Shown: positions 7,080-16,320 of the stretch, in pieces
How positions within the stretch are numbered: the stretch's first letter is position 1
Layout of the letters: each line of letters opens with the position of its first letter
Source: Ktedonospora formicarum
Lineage (GTDB): Bacteria; Chloroflexota; Ktedonobacteria; Ktedonobacterales; Ktedonobacteraceae
Reading direction: 5' to 3'
Length of the DNA stretch: 64,000 nucleotides
NCBI RefSeq assembly: GCF_016587355.1
Contig: NZ_BNJF01000003.1
Span: 744,001-808,000, forward strand
Notes under the pieces: model-generated
Database searches by the model: none
Seen by the model: only the letters and a program-made list of their open reading frames with translations
What the model was told of the DNA's origin: nothing
Made by a program: the position numbers and the translations under genes

Positions 7080-9104
7080 ATGACAATAGATAATAAGGAT
7101 AAAGTGCATAAGGATATGCTCTCCCCAGCGTCTCTGGGCTTTCTGCGCGTAGCTGCTATCTCACCAGAGTTACAGGTTGCTCATGTTGAGTATAATACGC
7201 GCGCGATCATCGACGCCATGCGGCAGGCGGCGGCTCGCGGTTGCCAGCTAGCCCTGTTCCCCGAACTCTGCATCACAGGATATACCTGCGCTGATTTGTT
7301 CTATCAGGCGCTCTTGCTCCAGCAGACGAGAGAGGCTTTGCTCTCGATTGCGCAGGCCACAAAAGAGTTTCAGATCGCGGCGGTGGTTGGTCTGCCTCTG
7401 GAAGTTGGCGGCAAGCTCTACAACTGTGCCGCCTTTATGAATGAGGGCGAGGTACTTGGGATTGTGCCCAAGACATATTTACCCACGACCAATGAATATT
7501 ACGAGGAGCGCTGGTTTAGCTCATCGCGAGATTGCCCCCTGCGTGAAATTCAACTGAATGGCAAAACGCTCCCCTTTGGGGCGGACCTCCTCTTCTCGGC
7601 AAGTAATTTCCCTTCGTGTACTCTGGGAATTGAGATATGCGAGGATCTCTGGGCGGTCGAGCCTCCAAGCGGCGGCATGGCCTTAGCCGGGGCGACAGTC
7701 ATCTTGAATCCCTCCGCGAGTGACGAAATCCTGGGCAAGGACGCATATCGACGGGCGTTGGTGCAGCAGCAGGCGGCCCGTTGTCTGGCGGCTTACCTCT
7801 ACGCTGGCGCGGGTCCAGGTGAATCTACCACGGATATTGTGTTCGACGGTCATAGCATGATCTGCGAAAATGGCGTAGTGCTGGCTGAAACAGAGCGCTT
7901 CGACTTCTCTACACAGATCGCGATTGCCGATATTGATGTAGCACGTATGGCTCATGAGCGCGTGAGGAATAGCAGTTTCTCTTCCGCTCTTCCCAAACAG
8001 GCATACAGGACCATTCAGTTCAGTATGCCCAATCAGATCGTAGAGAGCGAGCAACTGGAACTCATTCGTCCCGACCTCTCGCCAACACCGTTTGTCCCTT
8101 ACGATCCGACGCAGCGCGCGAAGCATTGCCAGGAAATCTTTCACTTGCAATCTATCGGGCTGGCAAAGCGGCTCAAGCAGACGGGCATTACGCGCGTCAC
8201 AATTGCGCTTTCTGGTGGTCTCGACTCAACACTGGCCCTCCTGGTCATTCAACAAGCCTTTGAAAAACTCGGGCTCCCGCTTGATGGCGTCCTGGCGATT
8301 ACCATGCCGGGCTTTGGCACGACGAGCCGCACCCTTAACAACGCCGAACAGTTGGCGAAGTCGCTTGGAATCACGCTGCGAAATATTCCTATTCGCGAGG
8401 CGGTCCTACAACATTTCAAGGATATTGGACATGACGTCGATGTTCACGATGTGACCTATGAGAACGCGCAAGCCAGGGAGCGAACCCAGATCGCGATGGA
8501 CATGGCGAACCAGATAGGTGGCATCATGGTGGGGACCGGGGACCTCTCAGAGTTGGCACTCGGCTGGTGTACTTACAATGCCGATCATATGTCTATGTAC
8601 CACGTGAATGCTGGAGTGCCGAAGACGCTGGTGCGCTACCTCATCGAGTGGTGCGCGGAGAGCGTGTACGCAGGGACGACCGCCGAGGTCTTGCACGATA
8701 TCAGCGCTACGCCCATCAGTCCTGAGTTGCTCCCCCTGGGTGAGAACGAGGCATTACTACAGGAAACGGAGGCGACCATCGGGCCATACGTGCTGCATGA
8801 CTTCTTCCTCTACTACGCGGTACGCCATGCCTTCGCGCCGAGCAAAATCTTCTGGCTTGCCTGCCAGGTCTTCGAGACGCACCACACGCCCGATGAGATC
8901 TTGCGCTGGCTACGAACATTCTATCAGCGCTTCTTCGCCTCGCAATTTAAACGCTCCGCGATGCCCGATAGCCCAAAGGTAGGATCGGTCGCGCTCTCGC
9001 CTAGAGGAGACTGGCGGATGCCTAGTGACGCGAGTAGTGCCCTCTGGCTACAAGAGCTCGACACCCTGGCGAAGAGCATTGTGGAAGAGGCAGGACAAAA
9101 ATAA
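7080..9104 (+). CDS. nadE: Glutamine-dependent NAD+ synthetase
   Basis: 674 residues, the full bacterial two-domain form. It makes NAD+ from deamido-NAD+, ATP and glutamine. The N-terminal nitrilase-fold glutaminase has the triad Glu62 (FPELCITGY), Lys131 (VPKTYLP) and Cys187 (GIEICEDLW). The C-terminal synthetase has the PP-loop SGGLDS at residues 378-383, followed by ATP and deamido-NAD contacts such as MVGTGDLSELALGW. The ATG at 7080 is used; ATG codons a few residues later are possible, since the first 20 residues are poorly conserved in character. It is monocistronic. The neighbours show no further NAD-biosynthesis genes. Confidence 0.95.
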   Translation: MTIDNKDKVHKDMLSPASLGFLRVAAISPELQVAHVEYNTRAIIDAMRQAAARGCQLALFPELCITGYTCADLFYQALLLQQTREALLSIAQATKEFQIAAVVGLPLEVGGKLYNCAAFMNEGEVLGIVPKTYLPTTNEYYEERWFSSSRDCPLREIQLNGKTLPFGADLLFSASNFPSCTLGIEICEDLWAVEPPSGGMALAGATVILNPSASDEILGKDAYRRALVQQQAARCLAAYLYAGAGPGESTTDIVFDGHSMICENGVVLAETERFDFSTQIAIADIDVARMAHERVRNSSFSSALPKQAYRTIQFSMPNQIVESEQLELIRPDLSPTPFVPYDPTQRAKHCQEIFHLQSIGLAKRLKQTGITRVTIALSGGLDSTLALLVIQQAFEKLGLPLDGVLAITMPGFGTTSRTLNNAEQLAKSLGITLRNIPIREAVLQHFKDIGHDVDVHDVTYENAQARERTQIAMDMANQIGGIMVGTGDLSELALGWCTYNADHMSMYHVNAGVPKTLVRYLIEWCAESVYAGTTAEVLHDISATPISPELLPLGENEALLQETEATIGPYVLHDFFLYYAVRHAFAPSKIFWLACQVFETHHTPDEILRWLRTFYQRFFASQFKRSAMPDSPKVGSVALSPRGDWRMPSDASSALWLQELDTLAKSIVEEAGQK

Positions 9105-9151
9105 CACCGCTGGCAGTGCCTATGCCAGATGCGGCTTGCCAAGCCCCCTCC

Positions 9152-9185
9152 TTGACAGAAACAATAAATTAGTTTACACTTAAAC
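9152..9185 (+). promoter_or_regulatory. Promoter of the MarR gene with overlapping operator
   Basis: TTGACA (9152-9157), a 17-bp spacer and TACACT (9175-9180). The motif GTTTACACTTAAAC (9172-9185) covers the -10 box and recurs as GTTTACAGTTAAAC downstream of the gene, so autorepression is likely. Confidence 0.7.
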
Positions 9186-9207
9186 CATCAAGGATAGGGG
9201 GTAAGGC

Positions 9208-9645
9208 ATGAAGCATGAACTCAATCTTGGTGTCAGAACATGGCTGCATCTTAACCGCGTCAGGTTTAAGGTAGAACAACACCTTAGTAAGCATTTGGAT
9301 CAGTATGACCTCACACCAGCACAATTTGGGGTGCTAGCTCATCTTCAGGCATATCCTGATATCTCGCAGCAACGGTTAGCTGATCTGCTGTTTGTCACGA
9401 AGGGAAACATTGTCGGACTGCTTAACCGTTTGGAGTGTCGGGATTTAGTTCAACGACGACCAGACCCTCAAGATGGCCGGATGCATGTGGTCTCTTTGAC
9501 AGAACGTGGCAGGGCTCTTACCGCGCAGGTGGTTCCAGAGCAGGAGCGATTGGTTGCTCTGCATATGGCGTTCTCAACGCCTGAAGATCAGCACGATCTT
9601 CACCAGTTGTTGCATGCCCTTGATCGGAAGCTTGGACCCGATTAA
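9208..9645 (+). CDS. MarR-family transcriptional regulator
   Basis: 145 residues with the MarR winged helix: LTPAQFGVLAHL, then the recognition region QQRLADLLFVTKGNIVGLLNRLE and the wing DLVQRRPDPQDGRMHVVSLT, with the DxR of the wing (DPQDGR) intact. Helices at both ends would form the dimer. A sigma70-type promoter overlapped by a candidate operator lies just upstream, and a second copy lies just downstream, before the LUD gene. It therefore probably represses itself and the following oxidoreductase set. The effector is unknown; MarR proteins often sense phenolics, oxidants or electrophiles, which fits the redox genes that follow. Confidence 0.92.
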   Translation: MKHELNLGVRTWLHLNRVRFKVEQHLSKHLDQYDLTPAQFGVLAHLQAYPDISQQRLADLLFVTKGNIVGLLNRLECRDLVQRRPDPQDGRMHVVSLTERGRALTAQVVPEQERLVALHMAFSTPEDQHDLHQLLHALDRKLGPD

Positions 9646-9662
9646 ATTTTTTTGCCCAACTG

Positions 9663-9676
9663 GTTTACAGTTAAAC
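9663..9676 (+). promoter_or_regulatory. Second copy of the putative MarR operator
   Basis: GTTTACAGTTAAAC differs by one base from the site overlapping the MarR promoter, with flanking TG/GA also partly palindromic. It lies about 115 bp before the LUD gene. A stem-loop near 9731-9768 follows in the leader. Confidence 0.6.
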
Positions 9677-9791
9677 GAATTTAGTAAAAAACCATAATTC
9701 CGGTGATATCCGCTTTAAAATGTTTCTTAGAGCAAAGGTCGCCTTTCTATAAAGAGAGGCCCTTTGCTGTAATCAGTAAAGGAATAAAGAT

Positions 9792-10427
9792 ATGAGCCAT
9801 TCTCAGTTGGTGCCAAATCAGGAATTCGGTTATCTCGCGCCTCAGGAGCGCATAGCGAGGACCGCCGAGGCCCTTACAGCCAACGGTATGAAAGCCTTCG
9901 TGGTCGCGAACGCTGTGGAGGCACGCAAAAAGGTTTTTGAACTGATTCCTAATGGTGCTGAAGTTTTCAATGCCACATCTCGAACGCTTGAACAGATTGG
10001 CGTTGATAAGGAGATCGAGTCATCCGGTCGCTATCATGTCGTGCGCAATCGCCTGGTTGAGTTAGATGAGGAAGGACAAGAACGCGCCAAACGTCAGTTA
10101 GGCGCCGCCCCGGATGTGCTTATATCCAGCGTACATGCAGTCACAGAGCAGGGCCAGTTACTAGTTGCTTCCATGAGCGGAAGCCAGCTTGCCTCTGGTG
10201 TGTCTGGTGCCGCGAAGGTCATCTATGTGGTTGGCACCCAAAAGCTGGTTGGAAACCTCAATGAAGGCTTCCGCCGCGTGTATGAATACACATTGCCACT
10301 TGAAAATGAGCGGGCTCTAGCCGCCTATGGAGTCAATAGCTCGGTGAACAAATTGATGATCATCAATCGCGAAATTTTCCCTGAACGCATCTCTGTCATT
10401 CTTGTCAATGAGAACCTTGGCTTCTAA
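9792..10427 (+). CDS. LUD-domain protein (LutC/YkgG-like)
   Basis: 211 residues with the LUD-domain signature GAEVFNATSRTLEQIG near residues 56-71 and a later SMSGSQLASG loop that resembles the family's nucleotide/CoA-like pocket. LutC-type proteins take part in L-lactate oxidation with LutA and LutB. Neither partner is present here, so this is a stand-alone member of unknown substrate. AAAGGA stands 9 nt before the ATG. It sits behind a copy of the MarR operator motif and ends in a strong hairpin, so it is probably a single-gene transcript controlled by the upstream MarR protein. Confidence 0.85.
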   Translation: MSHSQLVPNQEFGYLAPQERIARTAEALTANGMKAFVVANAVEARKKVFELIPNGAEVFNATSRTLEQIGVDKEIESSGRYHVVRNRLVELDEEGQERAKRQLGAAPDVLISSVHAVTEQGQLLVASMSGSQLASGVSGAAKVIYVVGTQKLVGNLNEGFRRVYEYTLPLENERALAAYGVNSSVNKLMIINREIFPERISVILVNENLGF

Positions 10428-10451
10428 GCCATCTCATATAGTGCTTCTTAA

Positions 10452-10487
10452 CCAATTGCCATGTCATACCTAAGACATGGCAATTGG
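10452..10487 (+). terminator. Terminator of the LUD gene
   Basis: Perfect 14-bp inverted repeat (10452-10465 with 10474-10487), 8-nt loop, 25 bp beyond the stop. No strong T run follows. Confidence 0.6.
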
Positions 10488-10627
10488 AAGAGAGATTAAC
10501 TCTTGGAGATGCTTTTCGTTGGCACACCAACTACTAACGAGTTGGAAGCGCTTAACTGACATCTTGTCGTAAGAGCCAGCGCCACCTCTCATGAAGGCAG
10601 TGCTGGCTACACTGGAGGTTTCTATTG

Positions 10628-11293
10628 ATGACAACCACTGCTTTGCCACAGGCACGGCTGCCGCGAATCGCTGTGCTTGGGGCAGGTCACGTCGGCCCGG
10701 TCATCGCGCGGATCGCCATCGAGGCAGGTTACAAGGTATCTATCGCGGCCTCAGGTAATCCTGATGAGATCGAGCTGATCGCGCAAGTGTTGGCGCCAGG
10801 AGCCGAGCCACGCTGGATAGCGGACGCTATTAAGGAGGCGGACATTGTTGTGCTAGCGATTCCGCTTCACAGGTTCACGACGCTCGATCCTTCTCTGTTG
10901 GACCATAAGCTCGTCGTCGATGTGATGAATTACTGGCCTCCTGTCGATGGCGTTCAGGAGTTGTTTGAGGATGACCAATATAGTAGCAGCGAAATAGTTC
11001 AACGTAGGCTTACAGGTTCAACAGTCGTCAAAACCCTTAATCACATTGGCTACCATGAGCTAGCGGACGAGCGCCGTCCGGAAGGTTCGCCGGAACGTCG
11101 CGCGCTCGGGGTGGCTGGCGACGATCCACACGCTGTAGATATGGTGGCGGAATTCATCGAGCACATAGGATACGATGCCGTGCGCTTTGAGCGCCTGCGC
11201 ATGGGTCGCCTGTTTGAACCAGGAGGTCCCGTCTTCGGAGCGTCGTTACACCGCGCCGAGTTTGAGTTAGCTGTCCGCGCTGAGGCTGTGTAG
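10628..11293 (+). CDS. NADP/F420-type oxidoreductase (Rossmann, F420_oxidored-like)
   Basis: 221 residues. RIAVLGAGHVGPVIARIAIE near the N-terminus is the dinucleotide-binding GxGxxG loop of the NADPH:F420 oxidoreductase / ProC-like superfamily. ADIVVLAIPLHR and KLVVDVMNYW follow as in that family. The start at 10628 has GGAGG 9 nt upstream. It lies 36 bp before a luciferase-like monooxygenase gene and is probably cotranscribed with it: one may supply reduced flavin or F420 and the other use it. Whether the true cofactor is NADP alone or F420 cannot be read from the sequence. Confidence 0.82.
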   Translation: MTTTALPQARLPRIAVLGAGHVGPVIARIAIEAGYKVSIAASGNPDEIELIAQVLAPGAEPRWIADAIKEADIVVLAIPLHRFTTLDPSLLDHKLVVDVMNYWPPVDGVQELFEDDQYSSSEIVQRRLTGSTVVKTLNHIGYHELADERRPEGSPERRALGVAGDDPHAVDMVAEFIEHIGYDAVRFERLRMGRLFEPGGPVFGASLHRAEFELAVRAEAV

Positions 11294-11329
11294 ATAAAGC
11301 TCGGACCATTTCAGAAGGAGAATATAGTT

Positions 11330-12478
11330 ATGACAACTACGCAGCCCAATGCTGAATCAGATAAATTCCCACTTGCCTTTGGTCTTCATACCTTCGGTGA
11401 TGTCATGCATGATGAGGAGGATCACCCACTCTCGCATGCTCAAACGATTCGCAAAATCGTCGAACAGGGGGTCCTTGCGGATCAGGTTGGTCTGGAATTC
11501 TTCGGCATTGGCGAACATCATACCGATGATATACCGATGCCAGCGGGAGATGTGGTACTGAGCGCGATTGCAGCACAGACCTCTCACATCCATCTCGGGC
11601 CAGCCGTTATCGTATTGAGCTCAGATGATCCAGTCCGAGTCTTTCAGCGCTACTCAACCCTCAATGCTGTCTCTAATGGACGAGTAGAGGTCATCATTGG
11701 TCGAGGCTCCAGTATCGATTCATTTCCGCTCTTCGGCTATGACCTTGCCGATTATGAGCTTCTCTTTGAGGAAAAGACCGCTCTCTTCGCTGAAATCGTC
11801 AAAGGTGGTCCGGTTACCTGGGAGGGAGAGACGCGCGCGTCGCTTCATAACCAGGATATCGTGCCGCACACTGAATCTGGACCGCTTCCAGTGTGGATCG
11901 GTGTCGGCGGAAGCCCGCAGTCGGTTATCCGCGCCGCGCGCTACGGCTTCTCCTTGATGCTGGCTATCATTGGCGGCAATCCAGTGCGCTTCGCCCCTTT
12001 CTCACAACTATTCCGGCAAGCCCTGGAACGTTTTGAGCGCCCTCTGTTGCCAGTGGGGATACACTCGCCGGGACATGTCGACGTGAGCGACGAGAAGGCT
12101 CGTGAAGCGTTCTGGCCGCGCTACCTGGAAGTCATGCGCCACTATAGCAAGACACGCGGATTCGCCATCCCAACCAAGGAATCATTTCTGCATGAAATTG
12201 GGCCACATGGGGCGCTCTATGTGGGCTCGCCAGAAACCGTTGCCCAGAAGATCGCGAAGACACTCACGGCTCTTGGCGCAAACCGCTTCGATCTGAAGTA
12301 CGGTATGGGTGCCCTCACGCATAAGGACATTATGACCAATATCGAACTATACGGGACACAAGTGGTCCCCCGCGTGCGCGAACTCCTGGCGGAAGAGGAA
12401 GGTAAGCGCTCTGCCCCCAGGAGTAAGGCGCGGACTGAAACCCGCGCCAAGAAGCAGGAAGGAACGCACAAGCGATAG
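11330..12478 (+). CDS. Luciferase-like (LLM class) flavin/F420-dependent oxidoreductase
   Basis: 382 residues with a TIM-barrel luciferase-like monooxygenase pattern: GLHTFGDVM at the N-terminus, FFGIGEHHTDD near residues 60-70, LGPAVIVLSSDDPVRVFQR and GRVEVIIGRGS. The phosphate-binding and C-terminal YVGSPETVAQKI segments are typical of the family. AGAAGGAG stands 9 nt before the ATG. The last 30 residues are a Lys/Arg-rich tail beyond the barrel. It is probably cotranscribed with the preceding F420/NADP-type reductase. The substrate is not predictable. Confidence 0.9.
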   Translation: MTTTQPNAESDKFPLAFGLHTFGDVMHDEEDHPLSHAQTIRKIVEQGVLADQVGLEFFGIGEHHTDDIPMPAGDVVLSAIAAQTSHIHLGPAVIVLSSDDPVRVFQRYSTLNAVSNGRVEVIIGRGSSIDSFPLFGYDLADYELLFEEKTALFAEIVKGGPVTWEGETRASLHNQDIVPHTESGPLPVWIGVGGSPQSVIRAARYGFSLMLAIIGGNPVRFAPFSQLFRQALERFERPLLPVGIHSPGHVDVSDEKAREAFWPRYLEVMRHYSKTRGFAIPTKESFLHEIGPHGALYVGSPETVAQKIAKTLTALGANRFDLKYGMGALTHKDIMTNIELYGTQVVPRVRELLAEEEGKRSAPRSKARTETRAKKQEGTHKR

Positions 12479-12499
12479 ATGGCTAGAACTCCTCCTCTT

Positions 12500-14056
12500 C
12501 TATGCTCGCAGATCGTAGGGACGGGGATCAAAGCGGCGAGTCCGATGGCGAAACTCGAAGGTGAAGCCGGGCCAGATAGTGGTGTTGCGTCCACGCGCGT
12601 CGAGATACCAGCTTTTACAACCAGAAGACCAGATGGTCCCTTGCATCCGCCTCTGCATCTCCTCGTTGTAGCGCTCCTCGCTTCCGGGCCGGATCTCGAC
12701 CTCTCGCGCGGACCTACGCCTCATCGAGCGCAGGCAACCCAGGATATAGGAAATCTGCGACTCAATCATGTATACCATTGAGTTATGACCCAGGCCGGTA
12801 TTGGGTCCAATGAGCAGGAACATATTGGGGAAACCCGCCACACTCGTCCCCAGATAAGCATGCGTCCCCTCGCGCCATGCCTCCGCCAGCGCCAGCCCAT
12901 CGCGCCCGTGGATGTGGCGCGCGAATTCCGTATCGGTGACGTGGAAGCCAGTTCCGCAGATGATGGTATCCACCTCATGCTCGATGCCATCAGAGGTGAC
13001 GATACTATGCGCACGCACCTCGCGAATCCCCTCCGTCACAACCTCAATATTAGGCTGGTTGAGGGCTCGATAGAAATCGTCTGAGAGGAGGATGCGTTTA
13101 CACCCCATGGCGTAGCGCGGCGTAAGCTTCTCGCGCAGCGCCGGATCGAGTATTGAGCGCTCAAGGTAGCGGCTGGCGATGTCCGCGCCCGACTTCAGGG
13201 CATCCTGCCTGTAGACCATACCTAGCGCTGTAAGCTCGCGTTCCCAGTACATGCGAGTGCGTACCAGACGTTGTGCCAGGGGTAAGATACGGAAGAGTCT
13301 TTGCTGCCAGGCAGGGATATCGTGGTCCATGCGCGGCAGAACCCAGGGGGGAGTGCGTTGGAAGAGGGTCAGGTGCGCCACCTGGGGCTGGATGCGTGGT
13401 ACAAATTGGATCGCCGAAGCTCCGGTCCCGATCACGCCTACGCGCTTGCCTGCCAGGTCATAATCATGTCGCCAGCGCGCGGAATGGAAGAGCGTCCCCT
13501 TGAAGTCCTCGATCCCTGAAATTTGAGGTAGGGATGGCTCACAAAGCGGCCCATTTCCTAAAATAAGTATATCCGCCGTAAGCTCGCGACCCGAGGTCTG
13601 GATATGCCAGCGCCGCTCCTCCTCGCTCCATGAGGCGTCGAGCAGTTCACTTTCCCACCAGATATGCGGCAGAATGCCAAAGCGCTTAGCGCAAGCGCGC
13701 AAGTAATCGCGAATCTCGCTCTGTGGAGAATACATACGGCTCCAGCGCGGATTGAGCGCGAAGGAGAAGGAGTACAGATGGGAAGGAATATCGCATGCGC
13801 AGCCCGGATAGGTATTATCGCGCCACGTCCCGCCGATATCGCTGGCACGCTCGATAACCACAAAATCATCTTCGCCGCTCCGCTTGAGGCGAATTGCCAT
13901 CCCCAGGCCCGAGAAGCCCGTCCCCAGGATCGCCACGCGCATATGCGCAACACGCGTACCATCCTCACTCTCGCGTAAGGTTTCCTCAGGGGCTGACTCT
14001 CCCACACCATTAGAACGTCTCTTGCGTGCGTCTTTGCTCGCGAACACCTGGAACAT
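12500..14056 (-). CDS. Baeyer-Villiger-type flavin monooxygenase
   Basis: 518 residues. Two dinucleotide loops are present: AILGTGFSGLG near residue 42 for FAD and GVIGTGASAI near residue 210 for NADPH. Between them lies FKGTLFHSARW, matching the FxGxxxHxxxW fingerprint of class B (Baeyer-Villiger) monooxygenases. The enzyme would insert oxygen next to a ketone or oxidise a hetero-atom using NADPH and O2. The first 38 residues are an extra charged leader. The ATG at 14056 has AAGAGGA just ahead, but a start at MRVAIL (residue 39) is possible. It is convergent with the luciferase-like gene, with 21 bp between stops. Confidence 0.9.
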   Translation of the reverse strand: MFQVFASKDARKRRSNGVGESAPEETLRESEDGTRVAHMRVAILGTGFSGLGMAIRLKRSGEDDFVVIERASDIGGTWRDNTYPGCACDIPSHLYSFSFALNPRWSRMYSPQSEIRDYLRACAKRFGILPHIWWESELLDASWSEEERRWHIQTSGRELTADILILGNGPLCEPSLPQISGIEDFKGTLFHSARWRHDYDLAGKRVGVIGTGASAIQFVPRIQPQVAHLTLFQRTPPWVLPRMDHDIPAWQQRLFRILPLAQRLVRTRMYWERELTALGMVYRQDALKSGADIASRYLERSILDPALREKLTPRYAMGCKRILLSDDFYRALNQPNIEVVTEGIREVRAHSIVTSDGIEHEVDTIICGTGFHVTDTEFARHIHGRDGLALAEAWREGTHAYLGTSVAGFPNMFLLIGPNTGLGHNSMVYMIESQISYILGCLRSMRRRSAREVEIRPGSEERYNEEMQRRMQGTIWSSGCKSWYLDARGRNTTIWPGFTFEFRHRTRRFDPRPYDLRA

Positions 14057-14270
14057 ATCCTCTTGCCTCCAAGCTTGACTGCTGACCTGTCAAACGCGTT
14101 CTCAAGGCAAGTATACCATACAGCCGAGGGCAATTGCGTTATCTATATTCGCGCGGGGAGAGGAGAGATAGAAGAAGATATGATGGGAGAAGAGAAGCTA
14201 CCGTGGGAGCGCGGGCGGATGTTTAATTCCGCTCGCGCTCCAGTATGCGCAGTGCTGTGCTCCTGAGGGG

Positions 14271-14498
14271 TCAGGAGCCGGTGATCATCTTGAGGCCTCC
14301 GGGCAGGTCCAGGTCCGCCTCAGAGTCGCAGCAGGTGGTCTCGCCACCTTTGAGGTGCTTGCAGTCTGTGTGAGCACCAATGCTGCACGGAGAGCAGGGA
14401 ACCTGCTGGTTGACGAGGACCCCCTTCGGGGACTCCATCGACACGTGGGTCAGGTGGCCCTTCCCGAACTTGTCAGTCGGTTTCAGGGAAGCGCACAT
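14271..14498 (-). CDS. Small cysteine-rich protein of unknown function
   Basis: 75 residues with a strong Shine-Dalgarno (AAGGAGG, 8-9 nt before the ATG), so probably a real gene. The second half holds a Cys cluster, VPCSPCSIGAHTDCKH then TTCCDSE (C-x2-C-x7-C, then CC), which could bind metal or form disulfides. There is no signal peptide or membrane helix. The GC-rich codon style resembles the minus-strand genes at 16321 and 18486 more than the other neighbours. I do not recognise the family. A metal-binding protein or a small modified peptide precursor are both conceivable. Confidence 0.55.
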   Translation of the reverse strand: MCASLKPTDKFGKGHLTHVSMESPKGVLVNQQVPCSPCSIGAHTDCKHLKGGETTCCDSEADLDLPGGLKMITGS

Positions 14499-14975
14499 CG
14501 CACTCCCCTCCTTCCACTAATTGGAGCGTATCTAACACTGAGCAATCGGTAGAGTCATTCCCTTCAAGATGCGAAGGGAGGTTCATCATTCGAGGCAATG
14601 ACTAATATGCCTTATGGTTCCGCCTATCCTCCGCGAAGTCTCAGCGAGCAAGATCACGGGGAACACACGGGGATGAACCAGACCCGGCCACCTGCAAGCC
14701 TGCATAATAAGGCTCGCACTTACGTTGGTGACAGACCGATAAATACATCTCATATTATACATTCATTACGGCTTTTAAAGCAAGCAAATAGGTGCATAGT
14801 TCAAGAGGAGAAAGATCGGCAAACTTTTGTTTTCGTGTATTCTCCCCAGTAGTACCTATTGCCCCCTACCCACTCGTTCTCGCTCATATTCTTGACGTTT
14901 TTTCTCCGAGAGCTATACACTGAAGAAGTTCTATTTACGCCAATTGCATTTACTATATTTATGGAAGGATCTTCT
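14499..14975. other. Intergenic region before the MFS gene
   Basis: About 480 bp. Short open frames here lack convincing ribosome-binding sites. The stretch 14530-14760 has some short inverted repeats (for example around TTCCCTTC/GAAGGGA at 14558-14581) but matches no riboswitch I can name. The part near 14745-14960 is AT-rich and may hold the MFS promoter. Confidence 0.4.
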
Positions 14976-16238
14976 GTGTTATCTCCTATAGATCGTTTAA
15001 CTATCATCTATGAAAACCTCCAACAATTCTCTCGCCCCTTCTGGACTCTCATCTCTGGTTCCTTTATTAATCGCGCGGGGGAATTTATTATGCCCTTTAT
15101 CGCGCTCTACCTGACCTCGGAGCGCCATTTCACAATTAGCGAAGCGACACTTGCAATCTCATTGATGGGGCTGGGTTCACTGATGGCGGGGATCTGTGGC
15201 GGCATGATGGCAGATTTCCTGGGTCGGCGCGTAACCATCCTTGTGAGCTTGTTTTCGTCGGCGGGGCTGATGCTGGCACTGGGCCTCGCTGGGAGCCTGC
15301 CTCTGATTATCGCATTGGCGATCCTCTATGAGCTGTTCAGTAATCTATCACTACCCGCGACTACGGCAGCAGTCGCGGATATGGCACCACGCGGTAAGCT
15401 TTCTGAGACATATAGTCTGCATTACTGGGCGAATAACGTTGGCTCGGCTATCGGTCCTGTCATCGCGGGTGTGCTCGCGCCAATCTCATATCCGCTGCTC
15501 TTCCTTGGGGATTCTCTAACGACGTTCTTGTTCGGTATCATGGTCTGGTTTGGTGTACCTGAGACGCGCCTTCCTCGCAAGGCGAAAGCCGAAGCCAGTC
15601 GCGAGGAGCCTCTACACCTCCTCCACGCTCTGAAAGACCCCTGGCTCTGGAGCTATTCCTTGTTGGGATTGCTCTTCGAGGCTGTCTACTTTCAACATGT
15701 CACCACCCTGCCTCTTGATATGCTGGCGCACGGACTCAACCCGCTAGCCTATGGCTCAGTGATGGCGCTCAACGCGGTGCTGGCGGTCGCTGTGAGCCTC
15801 CCCCTTACAAGTTTCTTCAATCGTCGCTCACTCAATACATCGGTCGCAATCGCGGCGATCTGTCTTGGTGTAGGGATGAGCATCTTTAGCTGGTGGACAT
15901 CCTATTTTGGCTATCTCGTCGGTGTGCTCATCTGGACGCTTGGCGAAATCCTCTACGACCCAATCTCCAACGCACTCATCACAGACATCGCGCCGAAGCA
16001 CCTGCGCGGGACCTATCAAGGCATCTTCCAGACCGTACGCTCTGGCGCACTTGTGATTGGACCAGTGCTCGGCGGCTTCGCGCTACAATCCCTGGGCTCA
16101 GCCATCTTCTGGCAATGCTGCTTCGTCGTCGGACTCTTCGTCGCGGCAGGCTGCTTCGTCCTGGGTCGCATTCGCCGTACATTCAATGCGCGCCTGCCCC
16201 TCGCCACTCTTCCTATTGAAGCAACAGCCGGAGAGTAA
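14976..16238 (+). CDS. MFS transporter (multidrug-efflux-like, 12 TM)
   Basis: About 420 residues of typical major-facilitator sequence. The loop after TM2 carries GGMMADFLGRRVTILVS (the G-x-x-x-D-x-x-G-R-R motif A), and about 12 hydrophobic segments follow. The GTG at 14976 is preferred because GGAAGGA stands 6 nt before it. An ATG at 14961 and a longer form from 14859 are open, but their extra residues are not MFS-like. The substrate is unknown; drug or metabolite export by proton antiport is the usual role. It is convergent with the next MFS gene, and the two share a terminator hairpin. Confidence 0.88.
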   Translation: MLSPIDRLTIIYENLQQFSRPFWTLISGSFINRAGEFIMPFIALYLTSERHFTISEATLAISLMGLGSLMAGICGGMMADFLGRRVTILVSLFSSAGLMLALGLAGSLPLIIALAILYELFSNLSLPATTAAVADMAPRGKLSETYSLHYWANNVGSAIGPVIAGVLAPISYPLLFLGDSLTTFLFGIMVWFGVPETRLPRKAKAEASREEPLHLLHALKDPWLWSYSLLGLLFEAVYFQHVTTLPLDMLAHGLNPLAYGSVMALNAVLAVAVSLPLTSFFNRRSLNTSVAIAAICLGVGMSIFSWWTSYFGYLVGVLIWTLGEILYDPISNALITDIAPKHLRGTYQGIFQTVRSGALVIGPVLGGFALQSLGSAIFWQCCFVVGLFVAAGCFVLGRIRRTFNARLPLATLPIEATAGE

Positions 16239-16270
16239 GATCGAGACATGCGGATTCACAGAGCAAAAAG

Positions 16271-16304
16271 GTGAGCGGCCCGGTACAGGTACCGGGCCGC
16301 TCAC
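16271..16304. terminator. Bidirectional terminator between two MFS genes
   Basis: Perfect 16-bp GC-rich inverted repeat (16271-16286 with 16289-16304) with a 2-nt loop, preceded on the plus strand by an A run that serves as the T run for the minus-strand gene. Confidence 0.85.
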
Positions 16305-16320
16305 GCAGACGAACACTCTC

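Noticed and set aside
14530..14760. Possible T-box or other riboswitch before the MFS gene
   Set aside because: A GGTTCCGCC-like stretch is present, but not the T-box consensus, and no synthetase gene follows. No other riboswitch core fits.
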